A DNA stretch of 64,000 nt, from positions 26,267-90,266 of the forward strand of contig NZ_AOLJ01000011.1 in assembly GCF_000336775.1 (NCBI RefSeq). The letters are read 5' to 3'. The translations under genes were made by a program, and so were the position numbers. Each line of letters begins with the position of its first letter. The stretch's first letter is position 1. Under the pieces are notes generated by a model. The model searched no databases, was not told the DNA's origin, and worked only from the letters and a program-made list of their open reading frames with translations. The DNA is from Haloferax gibbonsii ATCC 33959. GTDB lineage: Archaea > Halobacteriota > Halobacteria > Halobacteriales > Haloferacaceae. Positions 30,187 to 39,739 of the stretch are shown one piece after another.

Positions 30187-33100
30187 ATGACCAAGCCACA
30201 CATAGACGCACCCTTCGCTCAGGGCGGGTTAGCCGACCCGACCGACGAGCGGTCGAACTGCGGCGTTGGGGCCGTCGTAGACCTTGAAAACGGCGCCTCG
30301 CACCGAGTCGTCGCAGACAGCCTCGAACTCCTGGAGAACCTCGAGCACCGCGGCACCACGGGCGCCGAGGAGAACACCGGAGACGGGGCGGGTATCCTGT
30401 TCCAGCGACCGGACGAATTCTTCGAAGCAGTCCTCGAAACCGAGCTTCCGGACCGTTACGCGGCCGGTTCGGTGTTCATGCCGACCGACGACGAGGTCCG
30501 CGAGCGCGTTTCGGCGGTTGTCGAGGATTCGCTGGCCGACCACGGGCTGTCCGTGTTCGACTGGCGCGACGTGCCGACCGACAACTCCGAACTCGGCGCG
30601 ACCGCGCTCGAATCGGAACCCGACGTCTGGCAACTGTTCGTCGAGCCGGCCGACGAGATGACCGCAGACGAGTTCGACCGGGCGCTCTACCTCGCCCGTC
30701 GCGCCGCCGAGAAGGCGGTCGATACCCTCGCCATCGAGGGCGCAGGCCGGTTCTACGTCTGCTCGCTCGACCGCAAGACCATCGTCTACAAGGGGCTGCT
30801 CACGGCCGAACAGCTCCCGAACTACTACCCCGACCTCGGCGACGAGCGGATGGTGACCGAACTCGCGCTCGTTCACGCGCGCTTCTCAACCAACACGCTG
30901 GGCGCGTGGCACCTCGCCCACCCGTACCGCCAGGTCATCCACAACGGCGAGATAAACACCATCCGCGGTAACGTCAACTGGATGCGCGCCCGCGAGACGG
31001 ACCTCCAGCACGAGGCCTTCGGCGACGACATCGAGACGCTCAGGCCCATCACGAAGGCCGACCAGTCCGACACCGCGAGCGTCGACAACGCGGTCGAACT
31101 GCTCCTCAAGGGCGGCCGCGAACTCCCGCACGTCCTGCGGATGCTCATCCCCGAGGCGTACCGCAACGACGACGCGATGGACCAGGCGCGCCGCGACTGG
31201 TACGACTTCCACGCCTCGCTGGTCGAGCCGTGGGACGGCCCCGCGCTCGTCGCGGCGACCGACGGCGACCGCATCGCCGCCGTCCTCGACCGCAACGGAC
31301 TCCGGCCGTGCCGCTACGAGGTGACGACCGACGGTCGCCTCATCGTCGCCAGCGAGGTCGGCGCGCTCGACACCGACCCCGCGGAAATCGAGTCCCGCGG
31401 CCGCCTCCAACCCGGCGAGATTTTCATGGCCGACCCCGACGAGGGCCGCGTCATCCCCGACGCCGAGGTGTTCGACTCCCTCACCGACGAGAAGTACGGC
31501 GAGTGGCTCGACGAACAGCAGCGCCACCTCGACGAGCTCGCCGGCGACGCGGACTCCACCTCGCGCGGACAGGTCGAGTCGCTCCGGGCGACGCAGGCGG
31601 CGTTCGGCTACACGCACGACCAGCTCAACCACATGATAGAGCCGATGGCCCGCGACGGCAAGGACCCCGTCGGCTCGATGGGCGACGACACGCCGCTTTC
31701 GGTGCTGTCGGACCTCAACCGCCCGCTGTTCACCTACTTCAAGCAGCTGTTCGCGCAGGTGTCGAACCCGCCTATCGACTACATCCGCGAGAAGCTCGTG
31801 ACGAGCCTGGAGTCGCGGCTCGGCTTCCAGCGTAACCTGCTCGACGAGTCGGCCGACCACGCGCGCCAGCTCGTCCTCGACTCGCCCGTCCTCACGGACG
31901 CCGAGACGGCCGCCATCAAGGACCTCGACGACGACATGCGCAGCGCCGTCGTCGACATCACCTACGAGCAGGGCGGCGACCTCCGCGAGGCCATCGAGGC
32001 CGTCCGCGACGAGGCCAAGGCGGTCATCGAAGACGGCGCGGATATCGTCGTCCTCTCCGACCGCAACGTCGGCTCCGAGCGGGTCGCCATCCCGAGCCTG
32101 CTCGCGACGGGCGCGGTCCACCACAGCCTCGTCCGCAACGGCCTGCGGAACCACGCCGGGCTCGTCGTCGAATCCGGCGACCCCCGCGAGGTCCACCACC
32201 TCGCCACGCTCGTCGGCTACGGCGCGGGCGCGGTGAACCCCTACCTCGCCTACCAGACTATCGAGGACATCGTCGCCGGCCCCGACGGGGCCGACGAGGG
32301 CGAGGCCATCGACGCGTACGTTCACGCGCTCGAAGACGGCCTGCTCAAGACGATGGCCAAGATGGGCATCTCGACGGTCGAGAGCTACCGCGGCGCGCAG
32401 ATCTTCGAAGCCGTCGGCCTCGCCTCCGACTTCGTCGCCGAGTACTTCGAGGGCACCGAAATCCGCACCGAGGGTATCGGACTCGACGTCATCGAAGAGG
32501 ACCTGCTGACCCGCCACGCCGCCGCCTTCGGCGCGGACCCGAAGCTCGAACGGCAGGGCGAGTACGAGAACCGCTCGGCCGGCATCCACCACGGCTGGAA
32601 CCCCCAGACCGTCGGCACGCTCCAGCAGTCGGTCCGCGCCGGCGACTACGAGAAGTACAAGGAGTTCGCCGAGCTGGTCAACGACCAGTCGGAGCAGCTG
32701 AAGGCGCTCCGCGGCCTGCTCGAGTTCGACTCCGACCGCGAGCCCGTGGACATCGACGAGGTCGAACCCGTCGAGGACATCGTCAAGCGCTTCTCGACGG
32801 CCGCGATGTCGCTCGGCAGCCTCTCGCCGGAGGCCCACGAGAACAACTCCATCGCGATGAACCGCATCGGCGGCAAGTCCAACTCCGGCGAGGGCGGCGA
32901 ACCGCCGGAGCGCTTCGGCACCGAAAAGGAGTGTAACGTCAAGCAGGTCGCCTCCGGCCGCTTCGGCGTCACCTCGCATTACCTCTCGTCGGCCGACGAG
33001 ATTCAGATCAAGATGGCGCAGGGCTCGAAGCCCGGCGAGGGCGGCCACCTCCCCGGCAAGAAGGTCAACGAGATGATCGCCCACGTCCGCTACGCGACGC

Positions 33101-34722
33101 CGGGCGTCGGCCTCATCTCGCCGCCGCCGCTGCACGACATCTACTCCATCGAGGACCTCAAACAGCTCATCTTCGACCTGAAGTCGGCCAACCCCGACGC
33201 CGACATCAACGTCAAGCTCGTCTCCGAGGCCGGTATCGGCACCATCGCCGCCGGCGTCTCGAAGGCGAAAGCCGACGTGGTCCACATCTCCGGCCACGAC
33301 GGCGGCACCGGCGCGTCGCCGAAGACCTCCATCAAGAACGCGGGCCTCCCGTGGGAACTCGGCCTCGCCGAGGCCAACCAGATGCTCCGCGCGACGGGGC
33401 TTCGCTCCCGCATCCGTGTCTCCGTCGACGGCGGCATGAAGACCGGCCGCGACGTGGCAATCGCCGCCCTCCTCGGCGGCGAGGAGTACATCTTCGGGAC
33501 CGCGTCGCTCGTCACCTCGGGCTGCGTGATGGCCCGCCAGTGCCACGAGAACACCTGTCCGGTCGGCGTCGCCACGCAGGACGAGAACCTGCGCCGCCGC
33601 TTCCCCGGCGAGCCCGACCACGTCATCAACTACATGACGTTCATCGCGGAGGAACTCCGCGAGATCATGGCCGACCTCGGCTTCACCTCGCTCGACGAGA
33701 TGATCGGTCGTCCGTCCCTGCTCCGGCAGATAGAGACGGACCACGAGAAGGCCAAGCACCTCGACCTCTCGTCGGTGCTGGCCGAGCCCAAGACGGGCGC
33801 GCGCCGCAAGACCGAAGAGCAGGTCCACGCGGACATCGGGACGCACGTCGACCACAAGCTCATCGACGAGGCCGCGGAGGCAATCGAGGACCGCGAGTCG
33901 GTCGTCATCCGCCGCGACCTCTCGAACGTCGACCGCGCGGTCGGCGCGATGCTCTCGAACCGCATCTCGAACGCCCACGGCGGCGAGGGCCTGCCGGACG
34001 ACACCATCCGCTGCGAGTTCGACGGTATCGCCGGCCAGACGTTCGGCGGCTTCCTCGCCCGCGGCGTCACGATGCGGCTCACCGGGGCCGCGAACGACTA
34101 CGTCGGCAAGGGCCTCTCCGGCGGCCGCGTCATCGTCAACACGCCCGCCGAGGCCAACTACGAGGCCGCAGAGAACATCCTCATCGGCAACGTCGCCCTC
34201 TACGGCGCGACGCAGGGCGAATGTTACGTCAACGGCCTCGCCGGCGAGCGCTTCGGCGTCCGCAACTCCGGCGTGAAGGCGGTCGTCGAAGGCGTCGGCG
34301 ACCACGGCTGCGAGTACATGACCGGCGGCGTCGTCGCCGTACTCGGCGAGACGGGGCGCAACTTCGCCGCGGGCATGTCCGGCGGCGTGGCCTACGTCTA
34401 CGACCCCGACGACGAGTTCGCCGCGAAGGCGAACACCGAGATGGTGACGCTCGAAACCCACCTCGACGACAAGGACGAGGCGATGCTCACCCGACTCGTC
34501 GAGAACCACCTCGCGTACACCGAGTCCGACCGCGCGGCCGAACTGCTCGACGACTGGCAGTCGGTGCTCGGCGACTTCGTGAAGGTGATGCCCGACGCGT
34601 ACGCCGAGGTCATCGCCGAGGACGGCCGCGAGGACGTGCGTAACGAACTTCCGGCGAAGGCGGGCGCAATCGTCGACGCCGGTACCGACAGAGTCGGCGC
34701 AGCGACGACGAGCGACGACTGA
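30187..34722 (+). CDS. gltB: Glutamate synthase, large (GltB-type) subunit
   Basis: This 1511-residue enzyme converts glutamine and 2-oxoglutarate to two glutamate. Domains in order: glutaminase with nucleophile Cys25 (SNCGVGAVVDL; the leader of 24 residues would be removed), central linker, FMN-binding domain (AAMSLGSLSPEAHE, GTGASPKTSIKN), the [3Fe-4S] cysteines in CVMARQCHENTCPVG, and the C-terminal GxGxG beta-helix. No small NAD(P)H subunit (GltD) is next to it, so electrons may come from ferredoxin or from a GltD elsewhere. A TATA-like ttgcttatgg about 30 nt before the ATG suggests a leaderless mRNA. Together with glutamine synthetase it is the main ammonium assimilation route. Confidence 0.96.
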   Translation: MTKPHIDAPFAQGGLADPTDERSNCGVGAVVDLENGASHRVVADSLELLENLEHRGTTGAEENTGDGAGILFQRPDEFFEAVLETELPDRYAAGSVFMPTDDEVRERVSAVVEDSLADHGLSVFDWRDVPTDNSELGATALESEPDVWQLFVEPADEMTADEFDRALYLARRAAEKAVDTLAIEGAGRFYVCSLDRKTIVYKGLLTAEQLPNYYPDLGDERMVTELALVHARFSTNTLGAWHLAHPYRQVIHNGEINTIRGNVNWMRARETDLQHEAFGDDIETLRPITKADQSDTASVDNAVELLLKGGRELPHVLRMLIPEAYRNDDAMDQARRDWYDFHASLVEPWDGPALVAATDGDRIAAVLDRNGLRPCRYEVTTDGRLIVASEVGALDTDPAEIESRGRLQPGEIFMADPDEGRVIPDAEVFDSLTDEKYGEWLDEQQRHLDELAGDADSTSRGQVESLRATQAAFGYTHDQLNHMIEPMARDGKDPVGSMGDDTPLSVLSDLNRPLFTYFKQLFAQVSNPPIDYIREKLVTSLESRLGFQRNLLDESADHARQLVLDSPVLTDAETAAIKDLDDDMRSAVVDITYEQGGDLREAIEAVRDEAKAVIEDGADIVVLSDRNVGSERVAIPSLLATGAVHHSLVRNGLRNHAGLVVESGDPREVHHLATLVGYGAGAVNPYLAYQTIEDIVAGPDGADEGEAIDAYVHALEDGLLKTMAKMGISTVESYRGAQIFEAVGLASDFVAEYFEGTEIRTEGIGLDVIEEDLLTRHAAAFGADPKLERQGEYENRSAGIHHGWNPQTVGTLQQSVRAGDYEKYKEFAELVNDQSEQLKALRGLLEFDSDREPVDIDEVEPVEDIVKRFSTAAMSLGSLSPEAHENNSIAMNRIGGKSNSGEGGEPPERFGTEKECNVKQVASGRFGVTSHYLSSADEIQIKMAQGSKPGEGGHLPGKKVNEMIAHVRYATPGVGLISPPPLHDIYSIEDLKQLIFDLKSANPDADINVKLVSEAGIGTIAAGVSKAKADVVHISGHDGGTGASPKTSIKNAGLPWELGLAEANQMLRATGLRSRIRVSVDGGMKTGRDVAIAALLGGEEYIFGTASLVTSGCVMARQCHENTCPVGVATQDENLRRRFPGEPDHVINYMTFIAEELREIMADLGFTSLDEMIGRPSLLRQIETDHEKAKHLDLSSVLAEPKTGARRKTEEQVHADIGTHVDHKLIDEAAEAIEDRESVVIRRDLSNVDRAVGAMLSNRISNAHGGEGLPDDTIRCEFDGIAGQTFGGFLARGVTMRLTGAANDYVGKGLSGGRVIVNTPAEANYEAAENILIGNVALYGATQGECYVNGLAGERFGVRNSGVKAVVEGVGDHGCEYMTGGVVAVLGETGRNFAAGMSGGVAYVYDPDDEFAAKANTEMVTLETHLDDKDEAMLTRLVENHLAYTESDRAAELLDDWQSVLGDFVKVMPDAYAEVIAEDGREDVRNELPAKAGAIVDAGTDRVGAATTSDD

Positions 34723-34789
34723 GGACCGACTCGACCGTCAGCGACTGACGGTTCGGTCGCAGTCCCGCGTTTTCTTGCTGTTCGGTGTG

Positions 34790-34795
34790 TTTTTT
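34790..34795 (+). terminator. Poly-U terminator after gltB
   Basis: Six consecutive T residues follow a GC-rich stretch about 70 bp after the gltB stop, on the coding strand. Archaeal RNA polymerase stops at such U-tracts, with FttA assistance. No stable hairpin is needed. Confidence 0.45.
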
Positions 34796-34861
34796 CGGAC
34801 TGTTTCGTATCACTTACCGAACAGATAATGATGAGCCGTCCGGGGCCATGTCGGCGTGGAC

Positions 34862-36613
34862 ATGACCCGAGATTACTCGCGCCGGACAGTCCTCGCCACG
34901 CTCGGTGCCCTCACGGCATCCGGCGTGGCCGGCACCTCGCTCGCGGACAGTCACTCGACGGCAGAATCGGACACGGTCACGACCGAGGATTGGTCGCAGT
35001 CTCGTGCCGAACCGGGACGCACCGGTGCAGTCGCTCCCGAATCGGCGCCCGACGACGAGTACGCCGCCCTGTCGTGGCTGGACGGAACGTGGCATAAGAC
35101 CAGCGCGAACGAGGTACTCGTCGACGACGGGGCCGTCTTCCAGACGTTCTACACCAACGACAGCACGTTCCGCGGGGGCGTCGTCGCCTACGAGGTCGAC
35201 ACGGGCGAAGAACGTTGGAAATACATCGCACCGGAGTACGGGGCGTCAGAGCCCGGAATCGGCCGGGTGACCGACACTCCAGCCGTGGCAGAAGGGACGC
35301 TCTTCGTGACGAGCGAGGCAGGATACACCGATTCGGACGTCAAATACGGTGGCCTCCACGCGCTCGACTTGGATACCGGCGAAATTAATTGGCAGAAGAC
35401 ACCAGCGGACTACGCAAGTCCGGACGAGGAGTGGCTCGGGACGCCGCTCATCGCCGACGGCTCCCTCTACGTCCAGCACCTGACAAACGCCAGCGCAGAC
35501 CCGGACCAACAGGAGTCGGTCGTCGCGGAACTCGACCCCGAGAGCGGCGAAGTCGTGTGGCGCTCCGACGCGTCGTACCGGTCCTATCCCTACATTGGCG
35601 ACGACGAGACGCTCTACGGGATGGCGACGTACACCGACGCGGCGAACGAACTCGTCGCGTGGAACTCCAACGACGGGAGCAGGCGGTGGACGGCGGTGCT
35701 GGAAGACGGTGTGAACTTCGTCGACTCGGCCCACAAAAACGGTCGCATCTACCGTTCCTCCGGGAATCGGTTCCGCACGGACGAGATAAACCGAGTCGTC
35801 GCACACAGCGACGAGGACGGGAGCATCGAGTGGGAGACGAGACTCACACCCGACGGCGAGGAGTCGGCGCGGTTCATCAGCGCACCGGCCGTCGCCGACG
35901 GCACCGTCTACGTCACCACCGCGCTCGACGTGGACTCGGTGGCCGAGGAGGGTATCCTCTCGACGGTCTACGCGCTCGACGCCGACACCGGAGACGTGCT
36001 GTGGACGCACGACACCTCGACCGAACTCCACGGCGACCCGAGCGTCGCCGGCGACACCGTCTACCTCGGCGGGAGCGCCATCCCCAAGTCCGTCGGCGAG
36101 TTCGAACGCGAACGCCGACACCCCACGATACACGCGCTCTCGACCGAAGACGGGTCCCCACAGTGGTCCTATCTGGTTCGACACGAGCAGGGCGCACCGT
36201 CCCGAAAAGCATCGACGCCGGCACTCGCGGGCGGACGAATCTTCGCCGGCTATCTGGAAGAAGAGTCCACCGAGCAGGCCGGGGTGTTCGCCCTCGAAGG
36301 GAGTCCCACCGCCCCCGATTCGAGGAATCTCCCGCGCTCCTCGGATGCCCCGGTCGCCCGCATCGTCACCGACCCCGAAGACGCCGACTCGACGGACCTC
36401 GATTCCGGGACCACCGTCGGCCTCGACGGAACCGCGTCGACGGGTGAGGTGGCGACCTACGAGTGGCAGTTCGGCGAGGGCGCATCGTTCGAAGAACGCG
36501 GTTCGACGACAGAGATCACGCTCGACTTCTGTGGCACACTCGACGTGACGCTCCGCGTCACCGGGCCGGATGGGAACCGGAGCACCGACACCGTCAGTCT
36601 CTCGACCGACTGA
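34862..36613 (+). CDS. Tat-exported PQQ-like beta-propeller protein with C-terminal PKD domain
   Basis: The ATG at 34862 (MTRDYSRRTVLATLGALTA) gives a Tat signal; the frame is open a little further upstream to a GTG two codons earlier. About seven PQQ-enzyme-type repeats follow, each ending in a pattern like GGLHALDLDTGEINWQ or VYALDADTGDVLWTH, forming a beta-propeller (about residues 60-480). The last 90 residues are a PKD-like immunoglobulin fold (STGEVATYEWQFGEG, DFCGTLDVTLRVTGPDG). No obvious cofactor ligand or lipobox is visible. It should be soluble outside the cell or loosely wall-associated, as a binding or structural protein. It follows the gltB terminator and has its own promoter (ttaccgaacagataatg region). 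Confidence 0.88.
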   Translation: MTRDYSRRTVLATLGALTASGVAGTSLADSHSTAESDTVTTEDWSQSRAEPGRTGAVAPESAPDDEYAALSWLDGTWHKTSANEVLVDDGAVFQTFYTNDSTFRGGVVAYEVDTGEERWKYIAPEYGASEPGIGRVTDTPAVAEGTLFVTSEAGYTDSDVKYGGLHALDLDTGEINWQKTPADYASPDEEWLGTPLIADGSLYVQHLTNASADPDQQESVVAELDPESGEVVWRSDASYRSYPYIGDDETLYGMATYTDAANELVAWNSNDGSRRWTAVLEDGVNFVDSAHKNGRIYRSSGNRFRTDEINRVVAHSDEDGSIEWETRLTPDGEESARFISAPAVADGTVYVTTALDVDSVAEEGILSTVYALDADTGDVLWTHDTSTELHGDPSVAGDTVYLGGSAIPKSVGEFERERRHPTIHALSTEDGSPQWSYLVRHEQGAPSRKASTPALAGGRIFAGYLEEESTEQAGVFALEGSPTAPDSRNLPRSSDAPVARIVTDPEDADSTDLDSGTTVGLDGTASTGEVATYEWQFGEGASFEERGSTTEITLDFCGTLDVTLRVTGPDGNRSTDTVSLSTD

Positions 36614-36652
36614 TTTCGGGGGAAAGACCTCCGTCACCCCTCTGCCGTCCCA

Positions 36653-36658
36653 TTTTTT
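36653..36658 (+). terminator. Poly-U terminator after the PQQ-propeller gene
   Basis: Six T residues lie 40 bp after the stop of the PQQ-propeller gene and before the next start. This is typical for archaeal termination. Confidence 0.4.
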
Positions 36659-36682
36659 CACCGACCGTCCGAACTCGACGAT

Positions 36683-36994
36683 ATGCCCCGCGAGTACGAC
36701 AAACTCGTCCGCGACGACATTCCACGAATCATCCGCGAATCGGGCGAGACACCGGCCGTCCACATTGCAGACGACGAAGAGTTCGACCAGCGGCTGCGCG
36801 AGAAACTGGTCGAAGAGGCCGAGGAGTTCGCCGAATCGGGACGCCTCGAAGAACTCGCAGACGTGTTCGCCGTCGTGGACGCGGTTCTCGACCGGTGCGA
36901 CGAGGACTGGGAGTGGGTCGAGACGGTGGCGAGAGAGAAGGCGGCCGAGCGCGGTGGATTCGAGGACGGCGTGGTACTCGAACGGGTGGAGTGA
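36683..36994 (+). CDS. Phosphoribosyl-ATP pyrophosphohydrolase-like/MazG-type NTP hydrolase
   Basis: This 103-residue protein has the small all-alpha NTP-PPase pattern: PREYDKLVRDDIPRIIRESG at the start, EKLVEEAEEFAESGRLEELAD and VFAVVDAVLD as the metal-binding helix pair with EExxE and ExxD acidic residues, and a short tail AEERGGFEDGVVL. It matches the archaeal and bacterial house-cleaning pyrophosphatase group related to HisE. It probably hydrolyses a non-canonical or damaged nucleoside triphosphate. It is not in a histidine operon, which argues against HisE itself. Confidence 0.85.
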   Translation: MPREYDKLVRDDIPRIIRESGETPAVHIADDEEFDQRLREKLVEEAEEFAESGRLEELADVFAVVDAVLDRCDEDWEWVETVAREKAAERGGFEDGVVLERVE

Positions 36995-37075
36995 GACACC
37001 CACGAATAGCGCGGGTCCCCGGAACCCACCGCCGATTCTCCCACGTTTTTCACCGCGCGCGCCTTCGACCGAGAC

Positions 37076-38065
37076 ATGGACAACGCACTCGTCATCGGCG
37101 GCACGCGGTTCATCGGCCGCCACCTCGTCTCGGAACTCCTCGACAGCGGCTACGCCGTGACCATCTTCAACCGCGGGAACCACGACAACCCCTTCGAGGA
37201 CGACCCGCGCGTCCAGCACGTCCAGGGCGACCGAACGGACGACGAGGCGCTTCGGACCGCGAAGCTGACCGTCGACCCCGACGCCGTCTTCGACTGCGTG
37301 GCGTACAAGCCCGCCGAGGTCGCCTCCGCGGTCGACATCTTCGCCGACGTGGACGCCTACGTCTACATCTCCAGCGGCGCGGCCTACGGAAGCGAGGTCA
37401 TCCCGAAGCGCGAAAACGAGACGCCGCTGTGCGACTGCACCGACGAGCAGGCGGCAGACGACTCGGGCGCGAGCTACGGCCCGCGGAAGGCCGAGGGCGA
37501 CCGCGTCGTCTTCGAGGCGGCCTCGCGGGGCATCAACGCGATGTCCGTCCGCCCGTGTATCGTCTACGGCCCCGAGGACTACACCGAGCGCCTCGACTAC
37601 TGGATCGACCGCGTGCTGAACTACGACCGCGTCGTCGTCCCCGGCGACGGGACGAACGTCTGGCACCGCGCCTACGTCGAGGACGTGGCGAGCGCGATGC
37701 GCGTCGTCGCCGAGGAGGGCGAGGCCGGCGAGGCCTACAACGTCGGCGACAGGCGGCTCGTCACGCTCGAAGAGATGGTTCAGGTCATCGCCGACGCCGC
37801 GGGCACCGACGTCGAGGTGGTCCACGCGGGCGAGCGCGAACTCGCCGCGACGGACCTCTCGATGGACGATTTCATCCTCTACCGCGACTACCCGCACGTC
37901 CTCGCGACGGACAAACTCGCCCGTCTCGGGTGGGAGTCCACCCCCGTCGAGGAGGCGATGCGCCGGTCGGTCGCGGACCACCGCGACAGCGACCGCGACG
38001 GCTCCGAACACGACCCCGGCCGCGACGCCGAAGAACGCGTACTGTCGATTCTCGATACGCTCTGA
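37076..38065 (+). CDS. NAD-dependent epimerase/dehydratase (extended SDR)
   Basis: This 329-residue protein has an N-terminal Rossmann fold with the glycine motif in ALVIGGTRFIGRHL, and the catalytic Tyr-Lys pair as ASYGPRKAEGDRV (YxxxK). The substrate-binding half has MSVRPCIVYGPEDYTERL and WHRAYVEDVASAM. The fingerprint resembles the CSP41/atypical SDR group as well as sugar-nucleotide epimerases. The substrate is unknown; nucleotide-sugar conversion for glycosylation is possible. It is not clustered with glycosyltransferases here. Confidence 0.9.
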   Translation: MDNALVIGGTRFIGRHLVSELLDSGYAVTIFNRGNHDNPFEDDPRVQHVQGDRTDDEALRTAKLTVDPDAVFDCVAYKPAEVASAVDIFADVDAYVYISSGAAYGSEVIPKRENETPLCDCTDEQAADDSGASYGPRKAEGDRVVFEAASRGINAMSVRPCIVYGPEDYTERLDYWIDRVLNYDRVVVPGDGTNVWHRAYVEDVASAMRVVAEEGEAGEAYNVGDRRLVTLEEMVQVIADAAGTDVEVVHAGERELAATDLSMDDFILYRDYPHVLATDKLARLGWESTPVEEAMRRSVADHRDSDRDGSEHDPGRDAEERVLSILDTL

Positions 38066-38077
38066 GAGCGCCGGCGT

Positions 38078-38770
38078 TCAGCCGCTGAACTGGCCGTCGT
38101 GGTCCATCTCGGGGACCTCGTCTTCGAGCCACTCGCGGAACCACTTGACGCGCTTGAGCCGCTGGTGAGCGAAGCTCTGGGCCGTGTCGGTCTCGAGACG
38201 CGCGGACGCGTCGCGGCCGCGCTCGAAGACGCGCTCGACCATCTCGGCGGCGTCCATGTGCGTCCGCGCCTCGTAGCCCATCCGCAGGAGCATCAGCGCG
38301 GTGCCGTTCGCGCCGATCTTGTCGAGGATGTCGGCCTCGATGAGACAGCGCGTCTCCAGCGACACGTCCGTCAGCGGGCCCTGATACGAGTGGTCGGAGA
38401 CGACCTGACACACCTGGTCGACGAAGGACTCGGGGTAGTCGCCGTGGGTGCTGAGGAACTCGCGGGCGACGCGAGCGCCCTCCTCGGCGTGGACCTCCTG
38501 GTCGGCTTCGAGCTTCGAGATGTCGTGAAAGAGCGCGGCGACGCGGACGACGTCGACGTCAGCGCCCTCGCGGTCGGCGATGCGCGTCGCGAGGTCGACG
38601 ACGTTGAGGATGTGGTTGAACCGGTACTCCGCGGAGTGCCACGGGTACCAGCGCATCCGCCCGCCGTCGTCTTCGTTTTCGACGCTCGCAGAGAGATAGT
38701 CCGAGACGAAACGCTTCATATCCTCGAACTCCGCGTCGGAGACGGCCGACTCTTTGATTTCAACGCCCAC
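38078..38770 (-). CDS. HD-domain metal-dependent phosphohydrolase
   Basis: This 230-residue protein carries the HD pattern: His in RFNHILNVVDLA, the HD pair in AALFHDISKLEADQ, a further His in EVHAEEGARVA and Asp in EADILDKIGANG. HD domains hydrolyse nucleotides or cyclic nucleotides using Mn, Mg or Fe. An N-terminal region of about 40 residues precedes the HD core, and the C-terminal 60 residues are helical (RVFERGRDASARLETDTAQ). It converges with the epimerase gene with a 12-bp gap. Its substrate is unknown. Confidence 0.9.
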   Translation of the reverse strand: MGVEIKESAVSDAEFEDMKRFVSDYLSASVENEDDGGRMRWYPWHSAEYRFNHILNVVDLATRIADREGADVDVVRVAALFHDISKLEADQEVHAEEGARVAREFLSTHGDYPESFVDQVCQVVSDHSYQGPLTDVSLETRCLIEADILDKIGANGTALMLLRMGYEARTHMDAAEMVERVFERGRDASARLETDTAQSFAHQRLKRVKWFREWLEDEVPEMDHDGQFSG

Positions 38771-38965
38771 GGCAGAACCTCCGTAGGTGTTGGCACGTGC
38801 GTATTCTCATTACACGGAATGAGGGTCGTTCCACTCTTAGGCGTTACGACCACCCTGAGTCGCGCGAACCGGGCTCTCGGGCGACCAGACCGGGTCTCGT
38901 GGCCGGCGGTGTGACTCGGTGCCACATCGGCGGGAGTTAACTCGAACGACCGCGTCGTCCCCGCC

Positions 38966-39700
38966 GTGACCGAAGCACGATACCTCGACGACGCGACGAC
39001 ACACGAGTTCGAGGCGACCGTCGAGACGGTCCGCGGAAGCGACCGCGTCGTCCTCGACCGGACCTATTTCTACCCGACCGGCGGCGGCCAACCGAACGAC
39101 ACGGGCACCCTATCGAGAGACGGCGAGAGCGGCGACGGCGAGACGTGGGACGTGACGGACGTGCGGAAACGCGACCGAATCGAACACGTCGTCGCGGGCG
39201 ACGCCCCCGAGCCGGGAACGGCCGTCTTCGGACGCGTCGACGCGGCGCGGCGGCGGGCACACAGCCGCTACCACACGGCCCAGCATCTCCTCTCTGCGGT
39301 CCTCCTCGACGAGTTCGACGCCGAGACGACCGGTAACCAGCTGTACGCCGACCACGCGCATCTCGACTGCGCCTACGACCGCTTCGACGGCGACGACCTC
39401 CGGACCATCGAGACGCGCCTGAACGACCTCGTCGCGTCCGACCTCCCCGTTCGGTGGTACGGCCTCGACCGCGACGAGGCCGAGGCGACGCTCGACCCCG
39501 AGCGCACCCGACTGCACCTGCTTCCGGACTCGATTCGAGAGGTCCGAATCGTCGAAATCGGCGACCCGGACGACCCCTTCGACCGGACCGCCTGCGCGGG
39601 GACGCACGTCTCGGCGACGGGCGACATCGGCACGGTCTCCGTCACCGGCCGGACCACCCAGGGCTCGGCTCACGAGCGCGTGAACTTCGTCCTCGAATAG
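38966..39700 (+). CDS. alaX: Alanyl-tRNA editing protein AlaX
   Basis: This 244-residue protein starts with a GTG at 38966. It has the AlaRS editing-domain motifs: the zinc site HxxxH in HSRYHTAQHLLSAVLL and CxxxH in ACAGTHVSATGDIG, plus TYFYPTGGGQPNDTG near the N-terminus. AlaX hydrolyses mischarged Ser- or Gly-tRNA-Ala in trans. Length fits the AlaX-M/L type with the Gly-rich N-terminal domain. It stands between a 195-bp gap to the left and the convergent FkbM methyltransferase. Confidence 0.94.
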   Translation: MTEARYLDDATTHEFEATVETVRGSDRVVLDRTYFYPTGGGQPNDTGTLSRDGESGDGETWDVTDVRKRDRIEHVVAGDAPEPGTAVFGRVDAARRRAHSRYHTAQHLLSAVLLDEFDAETTGNQLYADHAHLDCAYDRFDGDDLRTIETRLNDLVASDLPVRWYGLDRDEAEATLDPERTRLHLLPDSIREVRIVEIGDPDDPFDRTACAGTHVSATGDIGTVSVTGRTTQGSAHERVNFVLE

Positions 39701-39739
39701 CCGATTCGACCCCGACCGAACCCGACTGACCGCCCGCGA

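Noticed and set aside
30886-34509. Very long antisense frame opposite gltB
   Set aside because: A shadow of the high third-position GC of gltB; the gltB frame has all catalytic motifs.
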